DNA from: CAZEVY01 sp964515555
GTDB taxonomy: Bacteria; Acidobacteriota; Terriglobia; Bryobacterales; Bryobacteraceae
DNA length: 64,000 nucleotides
Direction of reading: 5' to 3'
Assembly: GCA_964515555.1 (NCBI GenBank)
Contig: CAZEVY010000013.1
Coordinates: 1-64,000, forward strand
Of this stretch, positions 30,719-40,600 are shown piece after piece. The notes below the pieces were generated by a model. The model did not search any database and was not told the origin of the DNA. It saw only the letters and a program-made list of their open reading frames with translations. A program made the position numbers and the translations under genes. Positions within the stretch are counted from its first letter, which is position 1. Each line of letters opens with the position of its first letter.

Positions 30719-31140
30719 TGGCGGCATACCTCCTCGACACCAATCACGTCACATACATCCAGCAGCTTCATCCGCAGGTCTGCGCCCGCCTCGCCTCCCT
30801 CGGCAGGGACGCGCTGGTACTCTCGTCGGTTGTTACCGTCGCCGAGTTGCTCGGCGGCGCTTACCGCCTCGCCCCGGGACGCAGGCAACGGGAAATCATC
30901 GAGCTGTACCAGTCCGTCATGATGCGGATGGAGGAGATCCTTCCTATCACACCGGAGGTCGCGGCTCGCTTCGCACGAATCGACGCCGATCTTCGAAAGA
31001 AGGGCAAGCCCATTCCGGCCAACGACGTTTGGCAAGCCGCGATCGCCCTGGCGCGCGGCGCGATCCTCGCCACTAACGACCGGCACTTCCGGCATGTCGC
31101 GGATCTTCGGATCGAGGATTGGACGGAGGAGACGAGGTAG
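30718..31140 (+). CDS. vapC: VapC-type PIN domain ribonuclease toxin
   Basis: A 140-residue PIN-domain protein. The ATG at 30718 is chosen because it overlaps the HTH gene stop and starts the canonical AAYLLDTNH. The acidic metal-binding residues are all there: Asp7 (LLDTN), Glu43 (TVAELL), Asp103 (ANDVW) and Asp121 (ATNDRHF). It should cleave RNA, typically tRNA, unless bound by the HTH partner. The last 68 nt overlap the 3' end of the convergent glycosyltransferase gene. Confidence 0.9.
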   Translation: MAAYLLDTNHVTYIQQLHPQVCARLASLGRDALVLSSVVTVAELLGGAYRLAPGRRQREIIELYQSVMMRMEEILPITPEVAARFARIDADLRKKGKPIPANDVWQAAIALARGAILATNDRHFRHVADLRIEDWTEETR

Positions 31141-32206
31141 CAGCAGCGATGATGGCCAGGGTAGCCTCGGCGCACGCTCGCCACGTGAACATCGCCGCCC
31201 GGCGAGGCCCGGCGGCAGCGAGCCGTTCGCGCAGCGCTTCGTCAGTCGCAAGAAGCAGCACCGCATCGGCGATCGCCGCGACATCGTCGGGCGGAAACAG
31301 CAGCGCCGCATCGCCGGCGACGCTCCGCATCGGCTCGACCGCCGAGCATGCCGTGGGAACACCCGCCGCCATGGCTTCCAGGACCGGCATGCCGAAGCCC
31401 TCGAAGGTCGAGGGGAAGACGAACGCGCCCGCGCCCGCATACAGCTCGTAGAGCCGCTCGCGCGAAATCCAGCCGGTCAGCTCGACCGGCGCGCCGAGCT
31501 CGCGGATCAGCGCCTCCAGACGACCGGCGAAGAAGCCGCGCATGCCCGCTATCACCAGCCGCCACTCGGGCCGCGCGCGGTGGAACGTCGCGAAAGCGCG
31601 CACCAGCCGGTCGAGGTTCTTGTGCGGATGCAGCGTCGAGACGCACAGGATGCAGTTCGACGGTCGCCGCGCAAGCTCGAAGAGCCGCTCGTCGACCCCG
31701 TGGGGAACGACGCGAATCTTCGCAGCGTCGACCGGGTAGTAGCGCAGCAGATCGGCTCGCGTGGCCTCGCTCACGGCGATCAGCCGATCCGAGGAGCATG
31801 CCGACTGGAACAGCAGCGCGCGCCAGAACGGCAGGTCCCACCATCGGAAGTGCTCCGGGTGGCGCTTGTGCTGGAGGTCGTGGAAGACGGTGACGGTGGG
31901 GCACGGGCACGCGAGCGGCGCCGTGAATCCGGGATTAAATAACACGTCGAGCCGGTCGCGCGCGGCGGCGACGGGCAGCATGGCCTGCTCCCAGACGATG
32001 CGCGCGGGGCGCGACATCGCTCCCACCGGCTGCGGGCGCTCGACGAAGCGCCCCGCCGCGAGGTCTGCGGTCTCGCGATTGGTGTAGAGGAAGTACTCGT
32101 TGACGGAGTCGATCTCCGCGAGAGCGCCGAGCAGGCTGCGCAGGTAGATCTCGGTGCCGCCCACACCGCCCGGAATCAGGTAGAGCGCGTTGACGCCGAC
32201 GCGCAT
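31073..32206 (-). CDS. Glycosyltransferase family 4 (GT-B)
   Basis: A 377-residue retaining glycosyltransferase with two Rossmann domains. The N-terminal domain (1-185) has VGVNALYLIPGGVGGTEIYL and the acceptor-side FHDLQHKRHPEHF. The C-terminal domain has the nucleotide-sugar signature STLHPHKNLDRLVRAF, AGAFVFPSTFEGFGMPVLEA (E-x7-E type motif) and AAGVPTACS. It is related to mannosyl- and rhamnosyltransferases of surface polysaccharide assembly. It is the last of five minus-strand genes for glycan assembly. The extreme C-terminus (TSSPPSNPRSEDPRHAGSAG) is antisense to the end of vapC and may be a recent extension. Confidence 0.9.
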   Translation of the reverse strand: MRVGVNALYLIPGGVGGTEIYLRSLLGALAEIDSVNEYFLYTNRETADLAAGRFVERPQPVGAMSRPARIVWEQAMLPVAAARDRLDVLFNPGFTAPLACPCPTVTVFHDLQHKRHPEHFRWWDLPFWRALLFQSACSSDRLIAVSEATRADLLRYYPVDAAKIRVVPHGVDERLFELARRPSNCILCVSTLHPHKNLDRLVRAFATFHRARPEWRLVIAGMRGFFAGRLEALIRELGAPVELTGWISRERLYELYAGAGAFVFPSTFEGFGMPVLEAMAAGVPTACSAVEPMRSVAGDAALLFPPDDVAAIADAVLLLATDEALRERLAAAGPRRAAMFTWRACAEATLAIIAAATSSPPSNPRSEDPRHAGSAGR

Positions 32207-32213
32207 GCGATTC

Positions 32214-33944
32214 CTAGCGGCCCTGCCTGCGCTGCTCGACCTTGCCGAGCGCCTCGAGCGCGACGCGGTCGCGCGGATTGAGCGCCAGAGCGCGGCGGTA
32301 CTCGGCGGCGGCGCGGTCGAGGTCGCCGGCGAGGAAGTGGATGTTGCCGCGATACACGTAGGTCATCCCGAACTTCGGGTCGAGCTGCTCGGCCTTCTCC
32401 AGCGCGGCCAGCGCCTCCGGGTACCGCGCGCGCTTGGCGAGCACCATTCCGATCTGCGCGTAGACGTGCCCGGTGGCCTCCAGCTTCGCGGCCTGCTCGA
32501 ATCGCGCCAGCGCCTCGTCGGCTTTGCCCGCGCAGTCGTAGGCGAGCGCCGTATCCATCAGGAGGCGGTAGTCGGGCGGCTCGAGCGACGCGGCCTTCTC
32601 GTAGTGCGCGACGGCTTCCTCGCACTGGCCGAGCTCGTAGTAGCTGAAGGCCAGGTGGAATCGAGGGCGGACCTTGTTGGGCGACTTGGCGACGGTGTCG
32701 TGCCAGAGCGCCTGCGAGCTCCCCCACACCTGGTTGCGGCTGCGCGTGAGCTCGGCGGCGACGACCAGCCCAATCGCAAGCGCCGTGCCGACGGTGGCCT
32801 TCTTCGCGCTCCAGCGCGAGAGCAGGTCAATAGCGATCATGATGAGACCGACCAGCGGGACGTAGACGCGGCGCTCGGCAACCGGGTCGGCGATGGGCAC
32901 GAACGACGAAGTCGGCGCGAGCATCACGAGAAACCACAGCCATCCGAAGGCCGCCAGCGGAAAGCGGTGGCGTAGCACCCACGCTCCGGTGACGGCGGCG
33001 GCCAAGGCGGCCAGGCCGAGGATGGCGGCGTGGTCGAGCGGCCCGCGCGAGATGGCGAACTCGGGGTCGACGTTCTGGCCGTAGGGGAGCACGAACATGC
33101 GGACGTAGAGCCAGATCGCGCGGCATTGGGTCCAGAAGTAGTCGTGCCAGGGGAGGCCCTTGACGCGGAATCCGGCGGAGTCGGCGGCGGCCAGCACGCG
33201 CACGATAAAGGCGATCGCGGGAACCGCCAGCGCGGCGATCGGCAGGTAGACGCGCCAGTTGCGGCGGACGCCGGCGAAGGTGAATCCCGGATTCCACCAG
33301 AAATCGGTCAGCACCAGCAGAGCAGGGAGCACGGCGGCCTGCTCCTTCGACATGCAGGCGGCGCCGAACAGCGCGACGATGGCGAGCGCCCGCGCCCATC
33401 CTATGCCGGATTGGCCGACGCCGGCCTCGAAGCGCCCGAGAAACAGCGCCATCGACGCCAGAACAAAGAAGCCCGTTAATGTTTCCGACCGGCTGGCGGC
33501 GTAGGCGACCGACTCGGTCTGCAAGGGGTGCAGCAGGAACAGGCCCGCACCGAACAGCGCCAGTTCCTCCCGCCCGCGGGCGAGGCGCCGCAGGATCAGC
33601 CAAACCAGGGCGGCGTTGGCGATGTGCAGCGCGACGTTGACGACGTGATAGGAGAACGGCTCGCGGCCGAAGAGCGTGAAGTTGGCCCAGTAGGTGAGCA
33701 TCAGGACGGGACGGACGCCGCGCAGCCACACGTCGAGCGTGACGCCCTCGTAGCCGCCGGTGGCGAAGGGAAGGTAGGTGTCGTCGAACAGGAAGGGTCC
33801 GCCGATCGCCGGCGCGTAGGCGAAGAAGCCGGCCAGCACGGCCATGGCCGCGATGGCGAAGTAGGGCCACCGCGGCGGCGCGGCGGCCGCGCGCGCGTCG
33901 CCCTTCTCTTTCTTATCTGTCGGCCGCCGTTTTTCCTTCTTCAT
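32214..33944 (-). CDS. Multi-pass membrane protein with C-terminal TPR repeats (GT39-like/DUF1736-type)
   Basis: A protein of 576 residues starting at ATG 33944 (MKKEKRRPTDKKEKGD). After a basic cytosolic tail there are about 10-11 TM segments (residues 30-420), beginning FAIAAMAVLAGFFAYAPAIG and followed by a periplasmic loop with DD (LFDDTYLPF), which resembles the acidic catalytic loop of GT39-type lipid-dependent glycosyltransferases. Residues about 430-575 hold four TPR units (RPRFHLAFSYYELGQCEEAV, YRLLMDTALAYDCAGKADEA, GMVLAKRARYPEALAALEKA, GDLDRAAAEYRRALALNPRD). The start overlaps the DUF2304 gene by 32 nt. It probably moves a sugar from a lipid carrier on the periplasmic side. Confidence 0.8.
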   Translation of the reverse strand: MKKEKRRPTDKKEKGDARAAAAPPRWPYFAIAAMAVLAGFFAYAPAIGGPFLFDDTYLPFATGGYEGVTLDVWLRGVRPVLMLTYWANFTLFGREPFSYHVVNVALHIANAALVWLILRRLARGREELALFGAGLFLLHPLQTESVAYAASRSETLTGFFVLASMALFLGRFEAGVGQSGIGWARALAIVALFGAACMSKEQAAVLPALLVLTDFWWNPGFTFAGVRRNWRVYLPIAALAVPAIAFIVRVLAAADSAGFRVKGLPWHDYFWTQCRAIWLYVRMFVLPYGQNVDPEFAISRGPLDHAAILGLAALAAAVTGAWVLRHRFPLAAFGWLWFLVMLAPTSSFVPIADPVAERRVYVPLVGLIMIAIDLLSRWSAKKATVGTALAIGLVVAAELTRSRNQVWGSSQALWHDTVAKSPNKVRPRFHLAFSYYELGQCEEAVAHYEKAASLEPPDYRLLMDTALAYDCAGKADEALARFEQAAKLEATGHVYAQIGMVLAKRARYPEALAALEKAEQLDPKFGMTYVYRGNIHFLAGDLDRAAAEYRRALALNPRDRVALEALGKVEQRRQGR

Positions 33945-34296
33945 GCAGACTCTGAATGCGGTACTCGAGAATGGCGACCTTCTGGGCAAGCGCGATATTG
34001 GCGTCCTTCAAGTGAGAGATGATCACCGAAAAACGAAAGAACACCAGCAGGAACGCGCCCAATCCGATCAGCAACAGCGCCACCGGCGGATGGGCGATGC
34101 CCAGCATGAAGGCAGCCCAGGCGAGCACCGAGTCGGCGCGGGAGAGCACGAGCAAGACCACGGCGGCTGCCAGCCAGCTCACCGAGTACTCGACGCGTAT
34201 ATGCGCGCGGCGCAGCGAGAGCAGCACCATCAGGATGAGCGCGGCGCTGAGCAGCGTCGTGAGGTTCAGAAGGCGGCTGACGGTTTCCGGATTCAT
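33913..34296 (-). CDS. DUF2304 membrane protein
   Basis: A 127-residue protein with three TM segments (about 10-30, 38-58, 66-90) and a C-terminal coiled-coil tail (HLKDANIALAQKVAILEYRI). The EYSVSWLAAAVVLLVLSRAD pattern between TM1 and TM2 marks DUF2304, a family almost always found beside a dolichyl-phosphate-mannose-synthase-like glycosyltransferase, as here (the neighbour starts 3 nt upstream). A partner role in lipid-linked sugar synthesis or flipping is inferred from this recurrent pairing. Confidence 0.88.
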   Translation of the reverse strand: MNPETVSRLLNLTTLLSAALILMVLLSLRRAHIRVEYSVSWLAAAVVLLVLSRADSVLAWAAFMLGIAHPPVALLLIGLGAFLLVFFRFSVIISHLKDANIALAQKVAILEYRIQSLHEEGKTAADR

Positions 34297-34299
34297 GGG

Positions 34300-35037
34300 T
34301 CACCTCGCCGGCGGACGCTTCGCCTTGGGCCCGCCGAATTTCAGGACGTTGACGAAGACGCCCAGCAGCACGTGCAGAATATAGTAGATCGACTTCATGG
34401 TCGTGATGGTGCTGCGGCCGGCGCGGCGCGGGCGCGTGCTGCACGGCACCTCCACGAAGCGAAACGCGCGGCGCTGCAAGACCACCAGCGCTTCGATCTC
34501 CGGGTATTCCAGCGGGAAGCTGCGCCCGAAAACTTCCAGCGCCTCGCGGTTGACGCCGACGAAGCCGGACGTCGGGTCGGTAACCCGCTGGCCGAGAATC
34601 GGCCGCAGCACCAGGCGGAAGAATCGGATGCCCTGCATGCGGACCCAACTGGTGTGGCCGCCGTCGCCGCTGAGAAAGCGCGAGCCGATCACCATCTGAC
34701 AGCGCGAAGTGCGGAGCGCCTCGAGGATGCGCGGAATCTCGCGCGCGTCGTGCTGCCCGTCGCCGTCGACGCGGATGACGTACTCGAAGCCCATCTCATA
34801 GGCCAGCTTGTAGCCGGCCTGCACGCAGCCGCCGAGGCCGAGGTGGTGCGGCAGTTCGAGCACGCGCGCCCCGGCGTCGCGCGCCACGATGCGCGTGGAG
34901 TCCGAGGAGCAGTCGTCGATTACGAGCACGGGCGCTCCGGGCAGCGCCTCGCGCACCTCGCGCACCACCGAGCCGACGGCGCCCTCTTCGTTAAAGGCGG
35001 GGATGATCACCATGAGCGGCTCACGCGGCGCGCTCAC
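34300..35037 (-). CDS. Polyprenyl-phosphate glycosyltransferase (GT2, DPM1-like)
   Basis: A 245-residue GT-A fold enzyme. The GTG at 35037 overlaps the upstream stop (GTGA) and gives VSAPREPLMVIIPAFNEEG, the expected start; the larger frame upstream is shadow. Motifs: nucleotide binding in LVIDDCSSDSTRIV, the DxD metal site in VIRVDGDGQHDAREIP and acceptor motif LRPILGQRVTDPTSGF. A C-terminal hydrophobic stretch (YYILHVLLGVFVNVLKFG) could anchor it. It probably loads a sugar onto polyprenyl phosphate for the GT39-like protein in the same operon. Confidence 0.9.
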   Translation of the reverse strand: MSAPREPLMVIIPAFNEEGAVGSVVREVREALPGAPVLVIDDCSSDSTRIVARDAGARVLELPHHLGLGGCVQAGYKLAYEMGFEYVIRVDGDGQHDAREIPRILEALRTSRCQMVIGSRFLSGDGGHTSWVRMQGIRFFRLVLRPILGQRVTDPTSGFVGVNREALEVFGRSFPLEYPEIEALVVLQRRAFRFVEVPCSTRPRRAGRSTITTMKSIYYILHVLLGVFVNVLKFGGPKAKRPPAR

Positions 35038-36161
35038 AGCTCGGCCACCTTTCGCAGGGCGATGCGATGGCACGCCGCCAGCCGGCGGAACTGGCCGGAG
35101 CCGAGCCGTGCGCCCGCGCGGATGCGCCGCCGCTCGCGCCATAGCCGCGGCATCGCCGCCACCGCAGCGGCATGCGCGCGAACGACGATCCAGGCGAGCC
35201 GCAGGGCGGACCCCTGGCCCGAGGCCTGGAACTCGCCCGCCAGTCCCCTGCCCCGCACCATCGCGACCACATGCCAGAAATAGCGGACGATTTCGCAAAA
35301 AGGAGCGGCGAGCAGCATGGCGAGCGGAAAATTCCTGACCAGCAGAAACAGGCGGTTGCGCTCGACGAGAAAGGCCTTCAGCGCCGAGGCGCGCCCGGCC
35401 GTCTGCGAAAGGTCGTGGTCGACAACCGCGGCGGGGGCGTACACGCAGCGCCAGCCGGCCCAGCGCGCGCGCAGGCCGAGGTCGGTGTCCTCGCAGTAGA
35501 GAAAGAATTCCTCGTCGAACAGCCCGATTTCATCGAGCATCGCGCGGCGGTAAAGCGCGGCGCAGCCGCTGGGAAGCAGGACGTCCTCGACGCGATCGTA
35601 GCGCGAGGGCGGCTCACCCTGCCCGCGCTGCTTGCTGGATCCATCGGCGGCAAGCAGCATTCCGGCGGACTCCAGCATGGTCTCCGACGAACGGATGCGG
35701 CAGGCGCACATGCCGGCGTCGCCGATCGAGGCGATCATGGCGGCGAGCCATTCAGGATGCGCACGGGCGTCGTCGTTGAGGACGGCGAGAAATGGCGCGC
35801 GAGTGGCGCGGAAGACCTGGTTGACGGCGGCGCCGAAGCCCACGTTGGCGGCGTTGGCGACGATCGTGAGGCGATCGGCCGGGAGGCGCGCGGCGCGCGC
35901 GAGGCCACGGCCGCTGTTGTCGACGACGAAGGCTTCGAAGGCGGGATACGTCTGGCGGGCGAGCGAAGCGAGGCACGCTTCCAGCGGGGCGCCGGCGTTC
36001 AGCGTCGGGATCACGACGGTCACTTGCGGATCGGACAGAGTAACGAGTTTATCATCGGGCGGAGCGCGCTCCCGAACGCGCCGCGCCGACTTCGGCAGGC
36101 GAACCGCGAATTGTAAAAATGAAAAAACGAAGCCAATCGAGCGGCCGCCGGGAGGCGCCAT
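35034..36161 (-). CDS. Glycosyltransferase family 2, rhamnosyltransferase-like
   Basis: The open frame codes for 375 residues. The conserved fold begins at VTVVIPTLNAGAPLEACLAS, so the real start may be the GTG at 36023 rather than the ATG at 36161; the first 45 residues look like non-native sequence. GT-A motifs: FVVDNSGRG, ANVGFGAAVNQ, the metal site as LNDDARAHPEWL and the catalytic region EEFFLYCEDTDLGLRARWAG. Large C-terminal helices follow (LFLLVRNFPLAMLLAAPFCE, membrane-associated). It belongs to the GT2 group with dTDP-rhamnosyltransferases. It is the first gene of the glycan operon. Confidence 0.85.
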   Translation of the reverse strand: MAPPGGRSIGFVFSFLQFAVRLPKSARRVRERAPPDDKLVTLSDPQVTVVIPTLNAGAPLEACLASLARQTYPAFEAFVVDNSGRGLARAARLPADRLTIVANAANVGFGAAVNQVFRATRAPFLAVLNDDARAHPEWLAAMIASIGDAGMCACRIRSSETMLESAGMLLAADGSSKQRGQGEPPSRYDRVEDVLLPSGCAALYRRAMLDEIGLFDEEFFLYCEDTDLGLRARWAGWRCVYAPAAVVDHDLSQTAGRASALKAFLVERNRLFLLVRNFPLAMLLAAPFCEIVRYFWHVVAMVRGRGLAGEFQASGQGSALRLAWIVVRAHAAAVAAMPRLWRERRRIRAGARLGSGQFRRLAACHRIALRKVAEL

Positions 36162-36276
36162 ACATACTCAAGCAAGGATAACGCCGGTCGGTCCGGGCGC
36201 GATCCGGCGAAAACGGGCAAGTCGCGGCGCAGGAGCAAGATCGCCGCGGCGAACGGTTGGTGATCGAACTTCGAAG

Positions 36277-36308
36277 ACCGCTCGCTCACGCTCGCGGCTC
36301 AGTAACGG
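36277..36308 (+). repeat. Dispersed ACCGCTCCCTC repeat, copy 4
   Basis: ACCGCTCGCTCACGCTCG followed by CGGCTCAGTAACGG: a copy with two or three substitutions and a complete GTAACGG end. It lies in the 176-bp gap after the MFS stop and before the first glycosyltransferase, which holds no gene. Confidence 0.75.
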
Positions 36309-36337
36309 AACCACGTAGCGGTCGGGGCGGCAACACG

Positions 36338-37570
36338 TCACCGGTCCGGGGCGACTTCCTCCAGCCGCGTGCGGCGCGTTTCGGGGAGCGTGAAGCTTAG
36401 CGCGGCCGCGAGAAGAAAGAAGCCCGAACTGAGCGCCAGACCGGCACCGAAGCCGCTGCGGTCGGCGATCGCGCCGACCAGATATGGCGCAGCGGCGGCG
36501 AGGCATCGGCCGAAGTTATACGTAAAGCCCTGGCCCGAGCCGCGCACCGCGGTCGGGTACAACTCGGCGAGCATGGCGCCGAACAGCGAAAAATAGCCGG
36601 TGCCGAAGAAGCCGACCAGCGGGCCGAGAGCGAGCAGAGCGGCGGACGGGTCGCCGAGCCAGGAGGGCAGGCGCCCGTAGACCGGCGCGACGACGGCCGC
36701 GCCGAGCACGTAGAAGAGGAATGCGGGGCGGCGGCCGAAACGGTCGGCGAGAAAACCAAAGGACCAGTAGCCGAGGAGGGCGCCGACCTGCACCGCGATC
36801 ATGAAGCCGCCGGTGGAGGTGATGGTCATTCCGCCGCCGCCTTGTTCGCGCGGCGCGGAGAGAAATCCCGGAAGCCAGAAGAAGAGCGCCCAGTAGGCGA
36901 GCAGCACCGACGAGGCCAGCGAAGTCGCGAGCACGGTGCGGCGCAGCAGAGGCGCGCGGAAGATGGCGGCCAGCGATCCGCGGGCGCCGCCGCCGGCGGT
37001 CCAGATCTCCGGCTCGGTTACCTTGCGGCGAATCCAGACGGTGGAGAGCGCCGGCAGGAGGCCGACGAGAAAGAGCGCGCGCCATCCGAAGTGCGGCAGC
37101 ACCAGCGCCGTCACGCCGGCGGCCAGCATGTAGCCCAGCGCCCAGCCCGACTGCATGAAGCCGATCGCTTTCGCGCGATGCTCGGCCGGCCACGACTCGG
37201 CCACCAGCACCGCGCCCGCCGACCACTCGCCGCCGAGTCCCAGTCCGACGAGGCCGCGCCAGATGCACAGCGAGACCAATCCAGTCGACGTCGCCGATCC
37301 GGCGGAGGCGAGCGAGTAGACAAGGATGGTGTAGATCAGCGTCCGGCGGCGTCCGATGCGATCGCACAGCATGCCCGCGAGGATGCCGCCGATGGCCGAG
37401 GCCGCCAGCGAGACGCTGCCGGCGAGTCCCGCCTGGGCGGCGGTGAGTCCGAACTCGGCGCGGATGGTTTGCAGCGCGAAGACGTAGAGGAGCACGTCCA
37501 TGGCGTCGAGCATGTAGCCGGCAGTGGCGGCCCAGAGGGCCATCCAGCGGGGTTCGGCGAATCGGTTCAC
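36338..37570 (-). CDS. MFS transporter (aromatic acid:H+ symporter/sugar acid type)
   Basis: A 410-residue inner-membrane transporter with 12 TM segments. TM1 has the family start GYMLDAMDVLLYVFALQTIR with an Asp-Asp motif; the MFS loop-2/3 motif appears as GMLCDRIGRRRTLIY and again between TM8 and TM9 as GFLADRFGRRPAFLFY; TM5 carries GWALGYMLAAGV. The DAMD in TM1 and RGLVGLGLGGEWSAGAVLVA match the AHS and sialate/metabolite:H+ symporter families. No catabolic neighbour shows the substrate. The gene sits between two same-orientation copies of the dispersed repeat, at 36277 and 37592. Confidence 0.9.
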   Translation of the reverse strand: MNRFAEPRWMALWAATAGYMLDAMDVLLYVFALQTIRAEFGLTAAQAGLAGSVSLAASAIGGILAGMLCDRIGRRRTLIYTILVYSLASAGSATSTGLVSLCIWRGLVGLGLGGEWSAGAVLVAESWPAEHRAKAIGFMQSGWALGYMLAAGVTALVLPHFGWRALFLVGLLPALSTVWIRRKVTEPEIWTAGGGARGSLAAIFRAPLLRRTVLATSLASSVLLAYWALFFWLPGFLSAPREQGGGGMTITSTGGFMIAVQVGALLGYWSFGFLADRFGRRPAFLFYVLGAAVVAPVYGRLPSWLGDPSAALLALGPLVGFFGTGYFSLFGAMLAELYPTAVRGSGQGFTYNFGRCLAAAAPYLVGAIADRSGFGAGLALSSGFFLLAAALSFTLPETRRTRLEEVAPDR

Positions 37571-37591
37571 GGATTGTGTGAGTATAGCGGG

Positions 37592-37640
37592 ACCGCTCCC
37601 TCCGGTCGCGGCCCCGTTGGAATATGTCGCGGCTCCGTTG
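37592..37640 (+). repeat. Dispersed ACCGCTCCCTC repeat, copy 5 with a partial tandem unit
   Basis: ACCGCTCCCTCCGGTCGCGG followed by CCCCGTTGG at 37592-37620, then a half unit GTCGCGGCTCCGTTGG at 37626-37641. They fill most of the gap between the dnaE stop and the MFS start. Confidence 0.75.
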
Positions 37641-37648
37641 GAGGGCGG

Positions 37649-40600
37649 TTACTCCGACAGAACTTCGAGCGCCGACGGCCCGCAGATGCGCTCGACGTCG
37701 GCGCGGAATTCCTTGTCGGGGCGCACGCGCGCGGGCACGTCGAGGATTACCGAGAAGTCGCGGGGCTTTTCGAGGCGCAGGCGAACCTCGCTTTCGCCGG
37801 GCTTGCGGTGAAACAGGTCGGTGAGCGCGGTGGCGCGCTCGCCGTGGCCGTTCTCGGCGAGCGGCACGCGGATCGAGATCAGCCGCGGCAGCCGGAGGCG
37901 GGCGTGCTCGAGCGGCACGATCTCCTTCACGGAGATCTTCGTCGGGCCGCCCTCTTCGGGCAGGGCCTGCCCGCGCACCAGCACGGCGCGATCCTCGACG
38001 AGCTCGGGAACGAGCTGCTCGTAGACGGTGGTGAAGACGGAGGAATCGACGGAGCCTTCCCAATCCTCGAGCTGGAAGGCCGCCCAGGGCTTGCCCTCGC
38101 GATTGCGTTTGCGCTGGAGCGAGGTCACCACGCCGCAGAGGGCGACTTCGTCGCCGCGCGAAAGGCCTTCGAGGTTGGAGCTGGAGTGCGTGGCCAGCTC
38201 GGCGACCTTCTCGCGCCACTCGTCGAGCGGATGGCCGGTGACGTAAAAGCCGAGGGTCTCCTTCTCGCCGGCGAGCATCTCGCGCGGCGACCAATCGGCC
38301 ACATCGGGCGGGGGCAGTGGAGGCAACTCGGCGGCTACGGCGCCGAAGAGTCCGCCCTGGCCGGAGGCGCGATCCTGCCAGGCGCGCGCCCCCATCTCCA
38401 TGGCCTTATCGAGCTGAGCCAGCGACTGCGCGCGCGTCGCGCCGAGCGAATCCATGGCGCCGGCCTTGATGAGGCTTTCGATGATGCGGCGGTTGACGCT
38501 GCTCAGGTCGACGTGCTCGCAGAATTCGACCAGGGACCGGAAGCGGCCGAGCGCCGTGCGCGCGCCGAGGATCTGCTCGACGGCGATGGGGCCGAGGTTC
38601 TTGATGGCGCTGAGACCGAATCGGATGGCGGCGCCGTCGGGCGTGAAGTTGAGGCCGCTGGCGTTGATATCGGGCGGCAGGACCTGGATGCCCATGTCGC
38701 GGCACTCGACGATGTAGCGGACGACCTTGGCGACGTTTCCGGTTTCCGAGGTCAGCAGCGCGCTCATGAACTCGACCGGATAGTGCGCCTTGAGGTGCGC
38801 GGTGACGTAGGCCAGGTAGGCGTAGGCGGCCGAGTGCGACTTGTTGAAGCCGTAGCCGGCGAACTGCTCCATCAGCTCGAAGATGCGCTGGGCTTTCTTC
38901 GCCGGGAATCCGCGCTGCTTCGCGCCGTTGAGGAATCGCTCGCGCTGCGAGGCCATCTCGTCGGCCTTCTTCTTTCCCATGGCGCGCCGCAGCACGTCGG
39001 CCTCGCCGAGCGAGTAGCCCGCGAGGCGGTTGGCGATCTGCTGCACCTGCTCCTGGTACAGGATGACGCCGTAGGTTTCCTCGAGAATGTCCTTCAGTTC
39101 CGGCAGCTCGTAGAGGATCGGCTTCTTGCCGTGTTTGCGGTCGATGAAGTCGGGGATCATGCCGCCCTGGATAGGACCGGGACGGTAGAGGGCGTTGAGG
39201 GCGCAGAGATCCTCGATGCGGTCGGGACGATACCGCCGCAGGATGTCGCGCATGCCGGAGGATTCGAACTGGAAGACGCCGCTGGTGTAGCCGTTGGCGA
39301 AGATTTCGTAGGTCTTGGGATCGTCGAAGGCGAGGTCGTCAAGATTGATCTCGACGCCGCGGTATTCCCGGATGAGCTTGAGGGCGTCGTGGATGATGGT
39401 GAGCGTCGTCAGCCCGAGGAAGTCCATCTTGAGCAGCCCGAGCTTCTCGATGCCGTCCATGTCGAACTGGGTGACGACTTCCTCGCGGCTGGTGCGATAG
39501 AGCGGCACCAACTCCCGGAGCGGCACCGAGGAGATCACCACGCCGGCGGCGTGCAGCGACGCGTTGCGCGCCAGGCCCTCGATCTTGCGGGCGACCTGGA
39601 GCACCTCGGCGACGCGCGGGTCGGCGCGGGCGGCGTCCTCGAGTCCCGGCTCCTGCTCGATGGCGTCCTTGAGCTTGATGTTGAGCTGGAGCGGGATCAT
39701 CTTGGTGAGGCGGTCGACCTCGGCGTAGCTCATGTCGAGCGCGCGTCCCACGTCCTTGATCCCCTGGCGCGCGGCCATGGTGTTGAAGGTGATGATCTGC
39801 GCGACATGGTCGCGCCCGTATTTTTCGGTGACGTACTGAATGACCTCGCCGCGGCGGTTCATACAGAAGTCGATGTCGATGTCGGGCATGGTGACGCGTT
39901 CGGGATTCAGGAAGCGTTCGAAGAGCAGCCCGTACTGGAGCGGGTCAATGTCGGTGATGTCGAGCGCGTAGCTGACGAGGCTGCCGGCAGCCGATCCGCG
40001 GCCCGGTCCGACAGGTATGCCGCCGGTCTTGGCGAATCGGATGAAGTCCCAGACGATGAGGAAGTAGCCGGAGTATTTGGTCTGCTGAATGATCCGGATT
40101 TCGCGGTCCAGCCGTTCCTGGTACTCCGGAAGATCGTGGCGCAGGCGGCCGGCGGCGCGCAGAGCCTCCAGCCGCGGCCGGCGTTTCTCGAAGCCCTGGC
40201 GGGCGATGTACTCGAAGAAGGTGTCGGCGGTGTGCTCGGGAGGCACCGCGAAGCGCGGGAACGGGTCCTCGACCTTTTCCAGCTTGACGTGGCAGCGCTG
40301 GGCGATCTCCCAGGTGCGGTCGAGAGCGTCCTCGACCTCGCCGAACAGACGCATCATCTCGGCGCGCGACTTGACGAAGAATTCGGGCGTCTGGAACCGC
40401 ATGCGGTCGGGGTCGGAGAGCGTCTTGCCGGTCTGGACGCAGAGCAGGATCTCGTGGGCGCGGGCGTCGTCGTGCCGCAGGTAGTGAGCGTCGTTGGTGG
40501 CGACGAGGGGAATGCCGGTGTCGCCGGAGAGGCGCACGAGCGAGGGCAGCACGACCTTGTCCTGGGAGAGGCCGTGGTCCTGCAATTCGAGGAAGAAATT

